A program made the position numbers and the translations under genes. The notes beneath the pieces were generated by a model, which saw nothing but the letters and a program-made list of their open reading frames with translations, made no database searches and was not told the origin of the DNA. Source: Puffinus mauretanicus (lineage: Eukaryota; Chordata; Aves; Procellariiformes; Procellariidae). Taken from it: 64,000 nt of DNA. Where the stretch lies: the NCBI GenBank assembly GCA_023333565.1, contig JAJKFH010000052.1, positions 1,364,001-1,428,000 on the forward strand, given 5' to 3'. Positions 27,591-39,140 of the stretch are shown piece by piece (within the stretch, counting starts at the first letter, position 1; each line of letters begins with the position of its first letter).

Positions 27591-30500
27591 CACTAGATCT
27601 AAGTGCTTCATGTTGTTTCTTCTTTAACGGGATTACAGTCATAGCTATTTGAAACAGAATGTCTCCAGCTCCCATCCATGAACCTCTTTTCAGTTTCAGC
27701 CTGTTAGCTCTGTAATTCTGCACCATCTCTGAGATTTGCAAACTCCTCCAAATTCAAATGCATGGTTCAGTAGTATTGCTTATCTTTTACCAAAACATGA
27801 AACAAAAAAGCTTCCCTCAAACCATAAACACCGTAATTTACCCTAAACAATTCACATTTAAAATAGGAAATCTGAAATATCAAAACGACAAGCATTCAAG
27901 TGTTTCCATGAAGGATAATCAAGATATTGGACTTGCTAGTAATTTTATGTAGGTGTTCAAGCTATGAAAGAACCCATATGGTCCTTTTCACTTCTGTATT
28001 TCTGTTAAAAAGTGATATGTAGATTTCAGCTGTCCTAGATGTCTTCAAAATGGCATGTGCTGTTCACCTGTGCTGTGAGGCTAGGAATTTTAGCCCAGCC
28101 AATGCTCCCTGTACTTTCTCTACATCCTGACCCCTCCATACCCTTCAAACTGGGAAAGTTTCAGTCAGAAGGGCTGTTACAGGTATTTGCCCAGCTCCAC
28201 TTATCAGCCTTGGCCCGTCTGGAAAACAGCAGAACTGGAGCTGCAAATGTCTTTCTGCTCACATCTTTCCCTCTCTCACATGCCCCAGAGCTACACAATG
28301 GGAGAGCTGTTCAGAATATCATAGTGGAGTTTTGCCAACAGTGCTATGCTGAGCAGATACAGCCATCTGCAAAGAATTCACATTTCAAGACATGCCGGTT
28401 CCAATGTATCTGAAAATCACAACTAGTCAGCAGGAATGGATGCAGTCTGCATTGCTAAACGCTTGGGTGCACTCATATAATTGCATAATTCAATGTTGTG
28501 AACTCCCTCTTCTCAGACAATGTGTTTTAGATATTGACTGCACAGAAGGTCAGCTTGTGCTAGAAAAACAAACAAGCTGCTTTGCTTAGTACAGCAGTAT
28601 AGGGAAGGCTGGGAATAGGCTATGACAGGAGACATTTAGCCTTGTTAATTGTTGTTACCGTGATGTAGTCAAAGCATTTCAACCTAGCTTTTAGCAGTCC
28701 AGACTTGATGCACTTTTTTTTCGTACGGTGATGTGTGGAGGAACTAATCCTGATTGGCTTCTGATTACATTAGTCATTACATAGACAGTTCTCAGTCCAA
28801 ACCACTGACTGCCTAAGTGCACGAAACATATGGGTAAGAGGTGGACTGTGCACCAGAACATCGCGCAGGGGCACACAAACTTGTGTTCCACATGGTATGC
28901 TGCCTGTCCTTGTGAAAATACTGGGTAGATCAAGGCAGCTTGTGTGACTCCCTAATAGAGTATTTATTGATTTTAAGCGAATTTCATAGAAGGGTGGACA
29001 TATTAGAGATCATTAAATCCCTAACTGTTTGGGGAAGATAATCTTATGATGAAAGTGCCAAGCTGTAGCATGAACTCATTACTGATTCGAACCAAAGAAA
29101 AGTTCTCATCAGTGTCCTACCCGTAAGAAACGCTTTGTTTGGAGCATGCATTTAACGGCAAAATCCGAATTGCTTTTTGCTCACAGAATTACTTGACACA
29201 TCTGAAAAGTTACACACAGGCAGCCCAACTAATCATATTAGGCCACACAATTGTTCAGAGGTAAACTGGAAATGAATGGCTGTTCCCTCTTCTGCTTGTT
29301 CCTTGAATCAAGTTATCCAGGCTTTTGCAGTCAGCACAAGCCAGCATCCCCAAACAGAGTAGCTTTGCTCCCAGAGAAGCAGTTGGGAATTGCGGAGGGG
29401 AAAAAAAGTAGTTATGCTTTAGCAGCTGAGCTGAGAAAAGAACACAGGGTTTTGTGTGCACCTTGAGCAAGTGAAAAATAATCATGTGGACTGCAACGTA
29501 TCGGGAAGCTGCATAGATGTTAGGGGCTTGTCTGCCTTATAGAATATTTCCAAGGGTCTAAGGTTCTAAGTATACAATTTTTTTTTCTAAATGGATGCAG
29601 TTAAAATGACACAGCCTTCCCTCACTGGGGACAAGAAAAGCAGAAAAAAAATGCTTAATTAAGGCATAATTTATTTTTCTCTTCTGCAGGGGCTATCACT
29701 ATTCTGTGAGACAGATAAAGCAACACATTAGAAAGGCACATAAACTGTGCTGCCAGGGAAACCTGACTTTTGTTCTTGTTTTGTTGCTTCCTTTAATTCT
29801 ACGTACAGAATTCCTGCTGAGAGCAGACTGGTAGAAGCTTGTGAATAATGGAGAGGCATAATGCTTAGCAAAGTCATCGCAATGCGCATCTGCTGCACAG
29901 AGTATGTTTATTTAACCCTTTCTTTTTAATAGGTGCTTCAAAGGTATATACACTGAGGCAATTACATGCAGAGAAATCAAAAAGATACCACAACAACAAA
30001 TAATAAGAATACCAGGAGGTGCAGAAACAGTAAATACCTGTTAGGTTTTTTTTTTCCCCGGGTATTTATTTTTTAGGATGCAGCCACAGCTATAAACATG
30101 TTAAGACAGCCTTTTCTTTTTCTTTCTTTGGAGAGATGAGAAATGCTATCTAACTTGTGTGATATAGGGAGAACACTGCCTGAGCAGTCCATCACCTCAA
30201 CCTCCTATAACACCACCCTTCTAGAAGATACATTTTCTTTACACACTTATCAGGAAACATGGATGCCCTGATGAATTAAGTTAAAATATTGCAGGCAACA
30301 GAAGATTTACGATTATATTATGTGTTTCCTTAATGGCAGGTGTGGTGGTGGGGATGAAGAGTGGAAAGCAGTATGGAAAAACAGACTGAAAAATAATGGG
30401 ACATGGAACCCTGTGCACATGCATCTGTGGGGGAATGAAAAAAAGCTCAGCAAGTTATGAGAATTATCAATTCAGATGCTTACAAACCAGCTGTAATTGA

Positions 30501-30779
30501 TTATCTTCAATGCTCAATTAAACTGCCTGAATCAGGGGGGATGCTGGGAGAGTTTACAGTTTGATTTATCATGGTGCTCACTGTAAGTCCTACCAAGGTG
30601 CAAGGTGGGTTTAGTTAGTGTTGGCAGTTACCTGTAGATGAGGATGGACCCTTTATAGTCAAGTGTAGTTCAAGTACTAGGACTGCCTCTTCCATGTTTT
30701 AAAGGAGCAAAATACAGAAAGATGAAGAAAAGAGAGAGAAAACTCTTTCAAGAGAATGAGGCCCTGATGATAAAGGCTG

Positions 30780-31000
30780 GTTTTGGAGGCAGTGCACTCC
30801 CTGGAGATTACAGCATGGCATTAGGAGAGGAATGCAGTCCTGGCTTGCCTTCTGGTTGTATGTGATATGTAGCTTTGGGCATATCTCTCAGGTAATCTTG
30901 TGATCTCATTGTAAACTGGGGCTGATAAAACTTACCTAAGTATCTCTTTCACAAGGTTTTTGAAAAGGTTGATTATTTAATTAGGAGTAATTTATCATGA
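30780..31000 (+). repeat. MIR-like SINE relic
   Basis: ACAGCATGGCATTAGGAG, then GCTTTGGGCATATCTCTCAG, TTGTAAACTGGGGCTGATAA and CTTACCTAAGTATCTCTTTC, ending in an ATTAGGAG-like tail. The order matches MIR sense orientation. Confidence 0.65.
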
Positions 31001-31689
31001 CTCCTATTTAGAAGAGTTTTTCAGAGGTCCTAATAGGCTAGGCCCTAAACTGTATTTAGGGACAAGTGCTGTTCAAAGCCTTGCAGGACCTAGGAAAGAA
31101 AGGAAGGAAAGCTAGTTGTCTGTCTTAAGCTGTGGGTTACTGGCAGAGCTGAAAGTGGACTGCAGCTGTTTCATCTGGTAGCCTAGGAAATCCTCTGTAA
31201 GTGTGAAGGAATATAAGGAATTGTTGACCCTGAAAATCAGGAAATAGACTGGACTGGCTCATTCCCCACATGACTGTGGGCACTCCCTTCTGATTATTAC
31301 CTGGGACCATGATAGCAAAGAACAGGAATGTAGTCAGGGTATCACGGGAGAAGTCCAGGAGGTTTGTGCTGGATGGTCAGAACATCTCCTCTTCTGTTCC
31401 TAAGAGCTGCGAAAACTTAAATGCAAAGCAGTGTAGCATGCTACAACTCTGACACAAGCTTTGTATGCATATAGAAACAATTGTTTGTTGTTCAGCTCTT
31501 TTTACCAGTTTTGTGATTTTTAAATTATTTGGCAAAGGGGAAAAAACCAAGTGATTGGACACACATCAAATCCACCTGACCTGCGCTGTGGTATATATGA
31601 TTCGGTTGAAAAGTTCTAAGCTCTAGAGATAATGGCCATTGGCACTTTCCTAGCATTCACCAAGTCAGCTGATTCCATGTTAGGGCAGG

Positions 31690-31800
31690 TAAATAAGTAT
31701 GAGCCTGCATTTCAGAGAGCAGGGAACTGAGGAGATGCAGTAACCTCTACACAGCTGAATCATAGGAGTCAGAACCTGCTGGATGAATCCTGTATTTCTG
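31690..31800 (-). repeat. MIR-like SINE relic
   Basis: Plus strand shows GGAACTGAGGAGATGCAGTA, then CACAGCTGAATCATAGGAGT. This is the reverse complement pattern of MIR ('gaaactgaggcacagagaggttaagtaact...cacacagc'). Confidence 0.6.
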
Positions 31801-33929
31801 GCTAAAACGTTCTCTCCAGCTTGCAGTACTATTCCATTCTTATAGCTGAAACTGAATACCTTTTATCTTTGCCAAATCCTAGACTGCCTATTTATTTACT
31901 TCAGCACATAGAAGGTGACGGACTGTCTTCCCATGTACTTTGCTGTAAGCTCACAGAATCAGTGTTTTCCAGGGCTGATACAGAGTTGGATCCATTTTCA
32001 TCATGTAAGGATCCTGGTTCCCAGATTGTGTGTCACGGATATCTTTAACAGAGAAGCATTAGCCATTTAAGAATCTGCCCAGCCTTCAACTCTCTCTGCA
32101 GGAGTGCTGGGGAAAGGCTGAGTTATTGCAGTTGCGGGGGGGTGTCAGCTCACACATGGCAGTGAGACTTGCAAATTGAGGCTGGGAGTCCCAAGGGCAG
32201 TACAGATTCCACAACCACTTGTGGAAGCAGTTGTGATCACTGTACTTTCCCCCCCACACAAAACAACACCAGAGAACTTTCATATAAGGAGGGGGAGAAA
32301 CAAAAAGCCACTAGCAAAAAGAGACAACAAAAGCCTCCAGGAGACAGTCATCTTATCTGCAGTTTGCACTCAAATAACCCAAAATGGCTGCTTATCTGTA
32401 GCAACAATGGAGCTCTTACTGATTTGAAAGTGAAAAAAAACCAACCAACCCTGAAGAGCTTATCAAGTTACTTAGAAAAATATTCTGCAGTGATGTCACA
32501 AAAGGAGTAAATGATGAGGTCATAGGGAAAATGCAATCCTTTTCTGTCACTGGGAATGAAGGATCTTGTTTGCTAAACTCAGATGAAAATTTGAAATATT
32601 GACATGTTTGGGATGTTCAGGGCTGGGACTTTAACTGTCTCCCACTTGGAGTTTGCAGCAAAAGGTTCAACAATTTTCACACAAAATAGGGCTATTTAAA
32701 GATGCAGGGATAAAAATGTATGAACACTTCTGTTCTGTAAGAAGAGTTGCAGAACAGATGCTAGCTATCTATGGAGGCTGCTGAACATGAAGCATTAATG
32801 TTGCAGATAAGGGTAGTGCTTATTTCCTGTTCCCTATGGGCTTGATCCAGTGTCTCTTGAAGTCTTGAAAAGGCTCCCAATTGACTTATCTCTAAACTAT
32901 TGCTCTTTCTGCCAAAACCAGATATGGTTCTTTAACCCATTCTCCCTTGCATGAAGAGCATCTTCCAGTAAGCCAGGGAGAGACACAGACACACTGAATT
33001 TATTAGAAGCTAAAGAATATGGTCACATCTCAAACTCTCAGCTGTTTTATAGGGCTGGTTTCCCTCACACCAACCACTTACTTCCCTGCTGGAGTGAGTA
33101 CTTGTCAACCAGGAGGGAAACAAGTTAGCCGTGTGATTAATTGTCAGAAAAGTGACGGTGATGTGTCCTGAGAAAGTCCTTCCTGGGTGGATTATTTTGC
33201 TTCCTAATGCATTCAGATGCACAGGTAAGGACAGTGGTCAGGACAATGTCCCACTTTCACTGGGACTGTAGTATGTATTCTGTAAAGCAGCGAGTATGAG
33301 CCCCTAATTTACACCTCTGCAAATTTTATGAGAGCTTTTGTTCATTGCTATGGTAAACCCAGGGACAGAAGTGTGTCTGATCTAGGATGGGTTACGTGTA
33401 TGTATACATCAGTGTTAGTGTGGCTGTGGAGGTGACAGCCCTTGCTGCAAGCTGATCTCTGCACACCTGGATTCTACCTTCCTAGGCACAAAGGCCAGAG
33501 CTTACCCGCAGTTGCTGAGGCTTCATCAGCTCTCTCCAAGATAAGCAACATATGCGGCTTTTAGTGACATCCCCTGTGCCTCGAGGTGACACAACAGTGA
33601 CAAAACAGCTACCCAGTAACATTGCGCAATTCTGCATTTTCTCCCAGTTCGGGAAATTACTTAAGTAACAAATTGAGCTGGTTGGGCCAATGTGTTTATT
33701 GCTGCTGTTTTTGGCGTGCAGCCACTACCCAGATGAACCAAGTCCCTCAGGGCTGTAAATCCCCTTCTCTCCTCCCTTGCACATTGGCGTAGTCTCTCTC
33801 TGGTACCACAGGCTCTCTAGCACAGCAGCAGCAATGCCAGATGGTCCTGAAGCAGAAGAAGAGTTTCATAACAGGATTCAGGGTAGCGCTGCAAAGATGT
33901 AACTGGAAATTATGCAGCAGGGGCTGGGC

Positions 33930-34300
33930 TTTGTCCCTCGCCCCCCTTGCAAATCTCCCTTGCCCCCCACCCCCAGCAAAGAAAGGCGTCTGCCCTGGCT
34001 GCAGCGGGATTTCTTCCCAATGCTCTGGTGCCCTCTGCAGCCAGGCGAGCCGGGCCGCTGCCAGGCTGGGAGAGGGCTGCCCGGCACGGCCGGGCTTCGC
34101 AGCGGCCCAGCCGCGTCCCAGCGTCCGCCGCAGGTGTGCGGGGAGCAGCTGCGGCACGGCGGGGGTCGGTGCTCCCCGACGGGAACTGCAGACAATCGCA
34201 GGAAATGAAAAAATGTAATCCTGCCGGGAGACAGCTATTTTCATTAGATTAATTTAACACGCTGGTGTTCCGGGTGTCTGAGGCCGCCGCCTTCAAGAAA
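33930..34300. promoter_or_regulatory. Small orphan CpG island between WSB1 and KSR1
   Basis: About 370 bp of CpG-dense sequence (roughly 25 or more CpGs by eye) within an AT-moderate intergenic region, 18.7 kb upstream of the KSR1 ATG and about 19 kb past the WSB1 end. No coding exon is recognisable; the overlapping open frames on both strands are composition-driven. On the plus strand a donor-like ACAG|GTAAAG follows at 34480/34481; on the minus strand GCT|GTAAGT lies at 34638/34637. It may be an alternative promoter, a lncRNA promoter or an enhancer. Confidence 0.6.
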
Positions 34301-34930
34301 GGGAGTCATGCAGCCACGGAGTTTCCATGCATGTGTGTACACACGGGGCTAGAGGGTGAAGGTGGATGTACTTCTTTCTTCCCCTTATATTCTGTGTTTT
34401 CTCTACCTCCGACTGTGAATTCTGTAAAACACAACCTAGAGATCCCCCTCTGTGCTTTAATTGAGCCACGTGCAGGACAGGTAAAGGACCTGCTTTCTTT
34501 AAATGTGCATAAATCAAGAGCAGCCCTTTTGCAACCTGTGGAATAACAGCAGCATAAGTAAGCTGAGAGTCAGACCACTTCTGCTCCCTGTCCTTTTGCC
34601 CCTTGTGTCTTAGTGCTGTTTCATGCGCAATACTTACAGCGTGGGCAAATGCAAGCTGCTCTCCCCACATCCCATCCCTCTACTTACACAGGCCTCTTGC
34701 ATCTCCTGTGGACCTATTATTTATGAACCTAAATATTCTTTTCTTCATCGTGCCATCATTTATTCATGTTTTTGCCCTAGGAGCCTCAGTCAGGGCCTGC
34801 CTCCCCACTGTTTGGGTCACTAGGGGACATAGTTAGGGACAGACCTAGAATAAGAAAATGGTACTTGCCCCAAAACATTTACAAAACATGTCTGTGTATG
34901 GTTATAAAATAGCAGAGGTATGTATACTTT

Positions 34931-34990
34931 TATATATATATATAAATACTTTTTTTTATATATATATATTTTTATATATATATATAAGCC
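34931..34990 (+). repeat. AT dinucleotide microsatellite, interrupted
   Basis: Three (TA)n blocks separated by T-rich interruptions. Self-complementary, so cruciform or hairpin formation is possible. Confidence 0.93.
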
Positions 34991-37164
34991 TCAGGAGCAA
35001 GAGACGCTGGGGTGCTTAAGAAGATGGAGTAAATCAGCAGTGGTCTTAACAGACTCACTACATAAATCACTGTCAAATCTACTTTCTTCTCAGCATTGCT
35101 TGTGAGAGTGTACAGTTTCTTCTGTTGTGGACATGATGAAATAAGATGTGTTCCAGGTGATTTGGATCAGTCATGCTAAAGGGAATGGTACCTACCCCTC
35201 CACCTACCCATTCCACGCCCTACTGATTGCTGAAATGTGGAGGTAACTGAGAGAGGTGACCTGAAATCATCTCCATTACACAGTAATAATCTCTTTGAGT
35301 TTCTCACTGTCATGTCCTGATGAAATATTTTTTCAGGTGGCTGTTTTAGTGGTTTGAATCTTATCACTGGAGTCCCATGCTGTAACGTATTCTCTGTTGG
35401 AGAACTTTGGTTTCAGATCTTTCCCTTCTTTGTTTCCTGTTGTTGAAGCTGTTATTTTTTTAAACACAGCTATTCTAAAATCATTGCTCATGTCCTGCAT
35501 AAGCAATATCCCACTTTCCTCAAAGGCGCAGTTGCCAATAGAAGTTGACTTTGATGTTCTTGGCACAGCTTTGCCTTCAGCCCCTGATGTGTAGGTCTTA
35601 GCATCTCTGCTCAGGAAAAAGAGCTCCTGGTGGTGGCTGTTGCTTAAGCACAGGTGTTCTGCGAGCTCAGAGGAAGAGGATGTTGGACCCCATGGGCTCA
35701 GAGCTTTGAAGTCATTTCAGGCTGGCGGCCAGCTGTAAGCTTGCTCACAACTCAGTGGGTTCATCAGAAGTCTATTTCTAGCAGCCAGATGTGTCATTCA
35801 GCAACCACAATGGACACTTGTCTTGTGGACAGAGCCCCCAGTCCCTTTTGGCATCCTTCCTTTCTTGCGGGGGTAAGGGGTCTGTGGCACCACCATAGGA
35901 TCCTGTAGTGTAACACCCTCTGTGTCCATGGTGGGGAATCCTGATGTAAAGATTCTTCCTGAAGTGAGGTCTGAACACTTTCCTTGACTTGGTGCCTCTG
36001 CTGAGCCTCAGTCTGAGCAAAACGTTCCTACTTCTTCTGTCAGAAGCATGGAGACAATTAAAATAGCTCCTGCTGCAAGTGGTGATTTTGTAGGAGGTAA
36101 AAATAAGTAGGGAAAAACAAACAAGACACAGGAAAGGTGCTTTATGATGACAAAGCGTCCTAACACAGAGACCCTGAAATCAGGGGGTTTATGTATGTGT
36201 GTTGAGGCAATTTCAGAAAGAAATTTGGCTCCCCATGGAAGTCACTGGCTCAGCATAACTCTGGATTTGGCCTTGTGTACACATTGAGAATTCCCTTAGA
36301 ATTTCTTTGAACACAGATAAGATCTAATCTTTTGCCACAACATCAAAAGTTGGCCACTGTGATCAGAAACACTGTTGAATCTGAACAGCAGCGCGGAAAG
36401 TAATGATGCCAACTTTATTGGGTTGGATTTTCCTGCGTGCTCAGCTGACCTTTTGGCACCCAAGAAAAAGACAGATTTTCTGTAGGGCTCAGCACCTGGG
36501 GGTGCATCTGTACTCCTGAGCTCCGTGGTTAAGCAGGCATTGAGCTGTGACTGCTGGAATCCTGGGGGTATGTGGAGCACATCCTTTCAGCTGGACCAAG
36601 GTCACTAGTCAGTTAAAAGCAAAATAGCACTTGGCAAGCTCATTGCTGAGAGGGGAACCCAGCAGACAACAAGAGGCCAGGAATTTCATTGCAAACTACA
36701 ACTTCAAGGCGGTTTTGCCATCCAAGAACTCTGACCCTGCTTAGCCATGAGCAGATTCTGTGCCCTGTAATCCCACATTGATCTGGATTACTTTTTTATT
36801 TAAAGAAACTGACCTCCAGCAGCCACACCAGGTCTCTCTGGCCCAGCAAGTGAGTCCTGAGCATAAGTAAAGAAACAAAAGTTATAACTAAAAAAAAATG
36901 GTGGTGACCAATATTGGGCCTCAATTAGAAGGCCAAGGAAAACCGGAGAGCATTATCTTACATAGATCTTTTTACTAGTAGATTTAGTAGTTTAACAAGT
37001 TTCATTAATTCTGTTTCTCAATTGATAAATTAAGGGTTACCAAATAATCAGCACATTTGCTAAGAAATAAGGCATTGTTAAAAGTCTGGCTTCTCATTAC
37101 TAGCAGCCAGCCCCATTTCTTTTGTTTTTAAGGAAAGAATACACATCTCCATAACGCAAGTATT

Positions 37165-37350
37165 AACCAAAGACACAGGAAACCTATGTTTACATCTCTG
37201 ATGTGACACAGATTTTATGTGTGTCTTTGGGTAAGTTCCCCAGCTTCTCTGTGTTTCAAACGTGCTCCAGAACTTCTCTGCCTCCCAAAGGTATCATAAC
37301 GTAGAAGTAGGTGATGCTTAGACGCCTTATTAATGAGGCCGTGATAGTCA
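37165..37350 (+). repeat. MIR-like SINE relic
   Basis: TGTGTGTCTTTGGGTAAGTT then CCCCAGCTTCTCTGTGTTTC, matching the MIR segment 'gtgaccttgggcaagtcacttaacctctctgtgcctcag'. Its ends are eroded. Confidence 0.63.
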
Positions 37351-39014
37351 TACTACATGCAGAAGTAAATAAAATGTAAGAATATTAAAGGCACAGTAGG
37401 TGCTCAGGCACCGTTTGCTCTGACTCGCAGTGCATGTCATGCAAGTCACCCAATGTCCCCTCCCACTGTAAATACCACTCTCATGCATTTTCCTAAACAT
37501 TCTCCCATGCCCTTGCTAATTTTAGCCTCTATACTCCACTGAAAAGGTCTCTTTGGCACCCTCAGGTATTTCATGTGACTGTGTAAACTCAGGCAATGCT
37601 CACTTAACTATCTTCATCTTTATAACAGAAACAAGTCCTAAAAGACCCACTGTTAAACTTCCAGTTTATGCTTCTTCCTAAAAATAGTCCTTGGATTGCA
37701 TGTGGGCTAGAGACATGATTTCATACCTGCTATTCCTGGAACTTCTTTCCTGACCATGAGCGCCGCCCGGTTATAACCCTTCCTAAATACACTTCCTTAA
37801 GGAGACTTCTAAAAGATAAATGATGTGTGTGATGTTGCAAGCCTGAGGTTGCTTTGTCAACAAGGAAAGAGGCTCTTTGTCCCCATGTGTGAGTGTGATA
37901 ACCATTGAGCAAAACACAATGTTATTGATACAGGTATTCCAAGAGACCCTGCATTCCTCCCACACCAATTTTACGTTTGCCTCCTCACACTGCCAGTGTT
38001 TACTATTACTCCTTTCTTACCAGAGCTGTAATGTAGTAGCCCCATGCCTGTAAGTTTGGGAAACAGCTGTTCACATCTATGCTGTTGTATTAGAAAAAAA
38101 TACATTTGAAAATATAGTCCTTGAGATGAATGAGAATTCTTCTTCCTTTTTATGCCTCTGGGAGTTATAAGCCCACTGAAGAACTTCGTACTAACAGCAA
38201 CGATAGGCTGCTTGGGCTGTATTGGAGGGCAGTACCTTTAAGGAGCACAAGGGCTGTGGAGATGTGATAGTTCTGAACAAAAAGATGGTGCTCTGCTCTC
38301 CTGCCATACTGTACTGCTTGGGAGGGTGTCTACCCAATCCTGATTGCATCTATGATCAGCATTGACATTTCAGCATTAGATCAGGTCAGAATAGTGCCAT
38401 AGTGCCTGGCTTACTTCAGATAAAATGTGAAAGAAGTGATGACATTACTCGTTACTAAAAAAAAATATGTCTTGACTTTTTTTGATAGAAGTGAACATCC
38501 TTGCCCCCTGTTACTGGCCAGATTGCCATCGTTCATCCCTGGAAAGTGTTTGATACCAAAATCTAAGTGATAGTGATGGTATCCTTTAAAAAGCAACAAT
38601 ATTCCCAGAGCAGCTATTGGAAAGTTACCTTGACGGTACAGAGAGGGATGTTGTCTGAGTACAAGATATAGTCTTGATTACAGACCTTGCCTTTGTCACC
38701 TGAGTAACTCAGCCCCTCATACTCATCTGCCTGCTCTCATAATCTTACAGTTAGTGTTACAGCGTTTTCACTTAAAAGCCCCATTTCCTGGAGTCACATG
38801 GTTTTATGTAAACCTCAGCTTTCACTTTAATAACAAAAAATAAATAAATTCTTCATTACTTCAGAAAAAAGAATAAAAGAAGCTTGCAGGTATGACTGCA
38901 TGGGTCTCAGAAGAAGGCAATAAAGAACAAAATTTTATTTAATTATTTTAAAGTTAGCTTCCTATCACTTTTCAGATGTTTGAATGCATGTATTTAACAG
39001 GTCATATATACGGT

Positions 39015-39140
39015 AATGGGACAGTATTAGGAACTGAGGCTCCAAGATGTTAAGGCTACATGAAACAGGAAGATGGTTGCAGAGATGGAAGTGGAATTCA
39101 GTTATCTGCATCTTAAATCCAGCTTTCTCACAGCTGCGTT
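39015..39140 (-). repeat. MIR-like SINE relic
   Basis: Plus strand: GGAACTGAGGCTCCAAGATG, TTAAGGCTACATGAAACAGG, then GATGGAAGTGGAATTCAGTT and CCAGCTTTCTCAC. This follows the reverse-oriented MIR order. Confidence 0.65.

Larger units (their letters stand above)
15725..33900. other. Intergenic region, KSR1-proximal half
   Basis: About 18 kb with no gene that I can support. Open frames are short and without domains. It contains SINE/LINE-tail relics (20240, 27253, 30780, 31690) and possible older repeats near 25975 and 27470. Otherwise it is unique-looking AT-moderate sequence. Confidence 0.75.

Noticed and set aside
28039..28413. 124-codon plus-strand frame
   Set aside because: No domain, no promoter or poly(A) context and ordinary composition; length compatible with chance.
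33747..34252. Overlapping open frames of 98-165 codons in the orphan CpG island
   Set aside because: Several mutually overlapping frames on both strands with low-complexity Ala/Arg/Pro composition and no domain. This is the pattern of a CpG island, not a gene.
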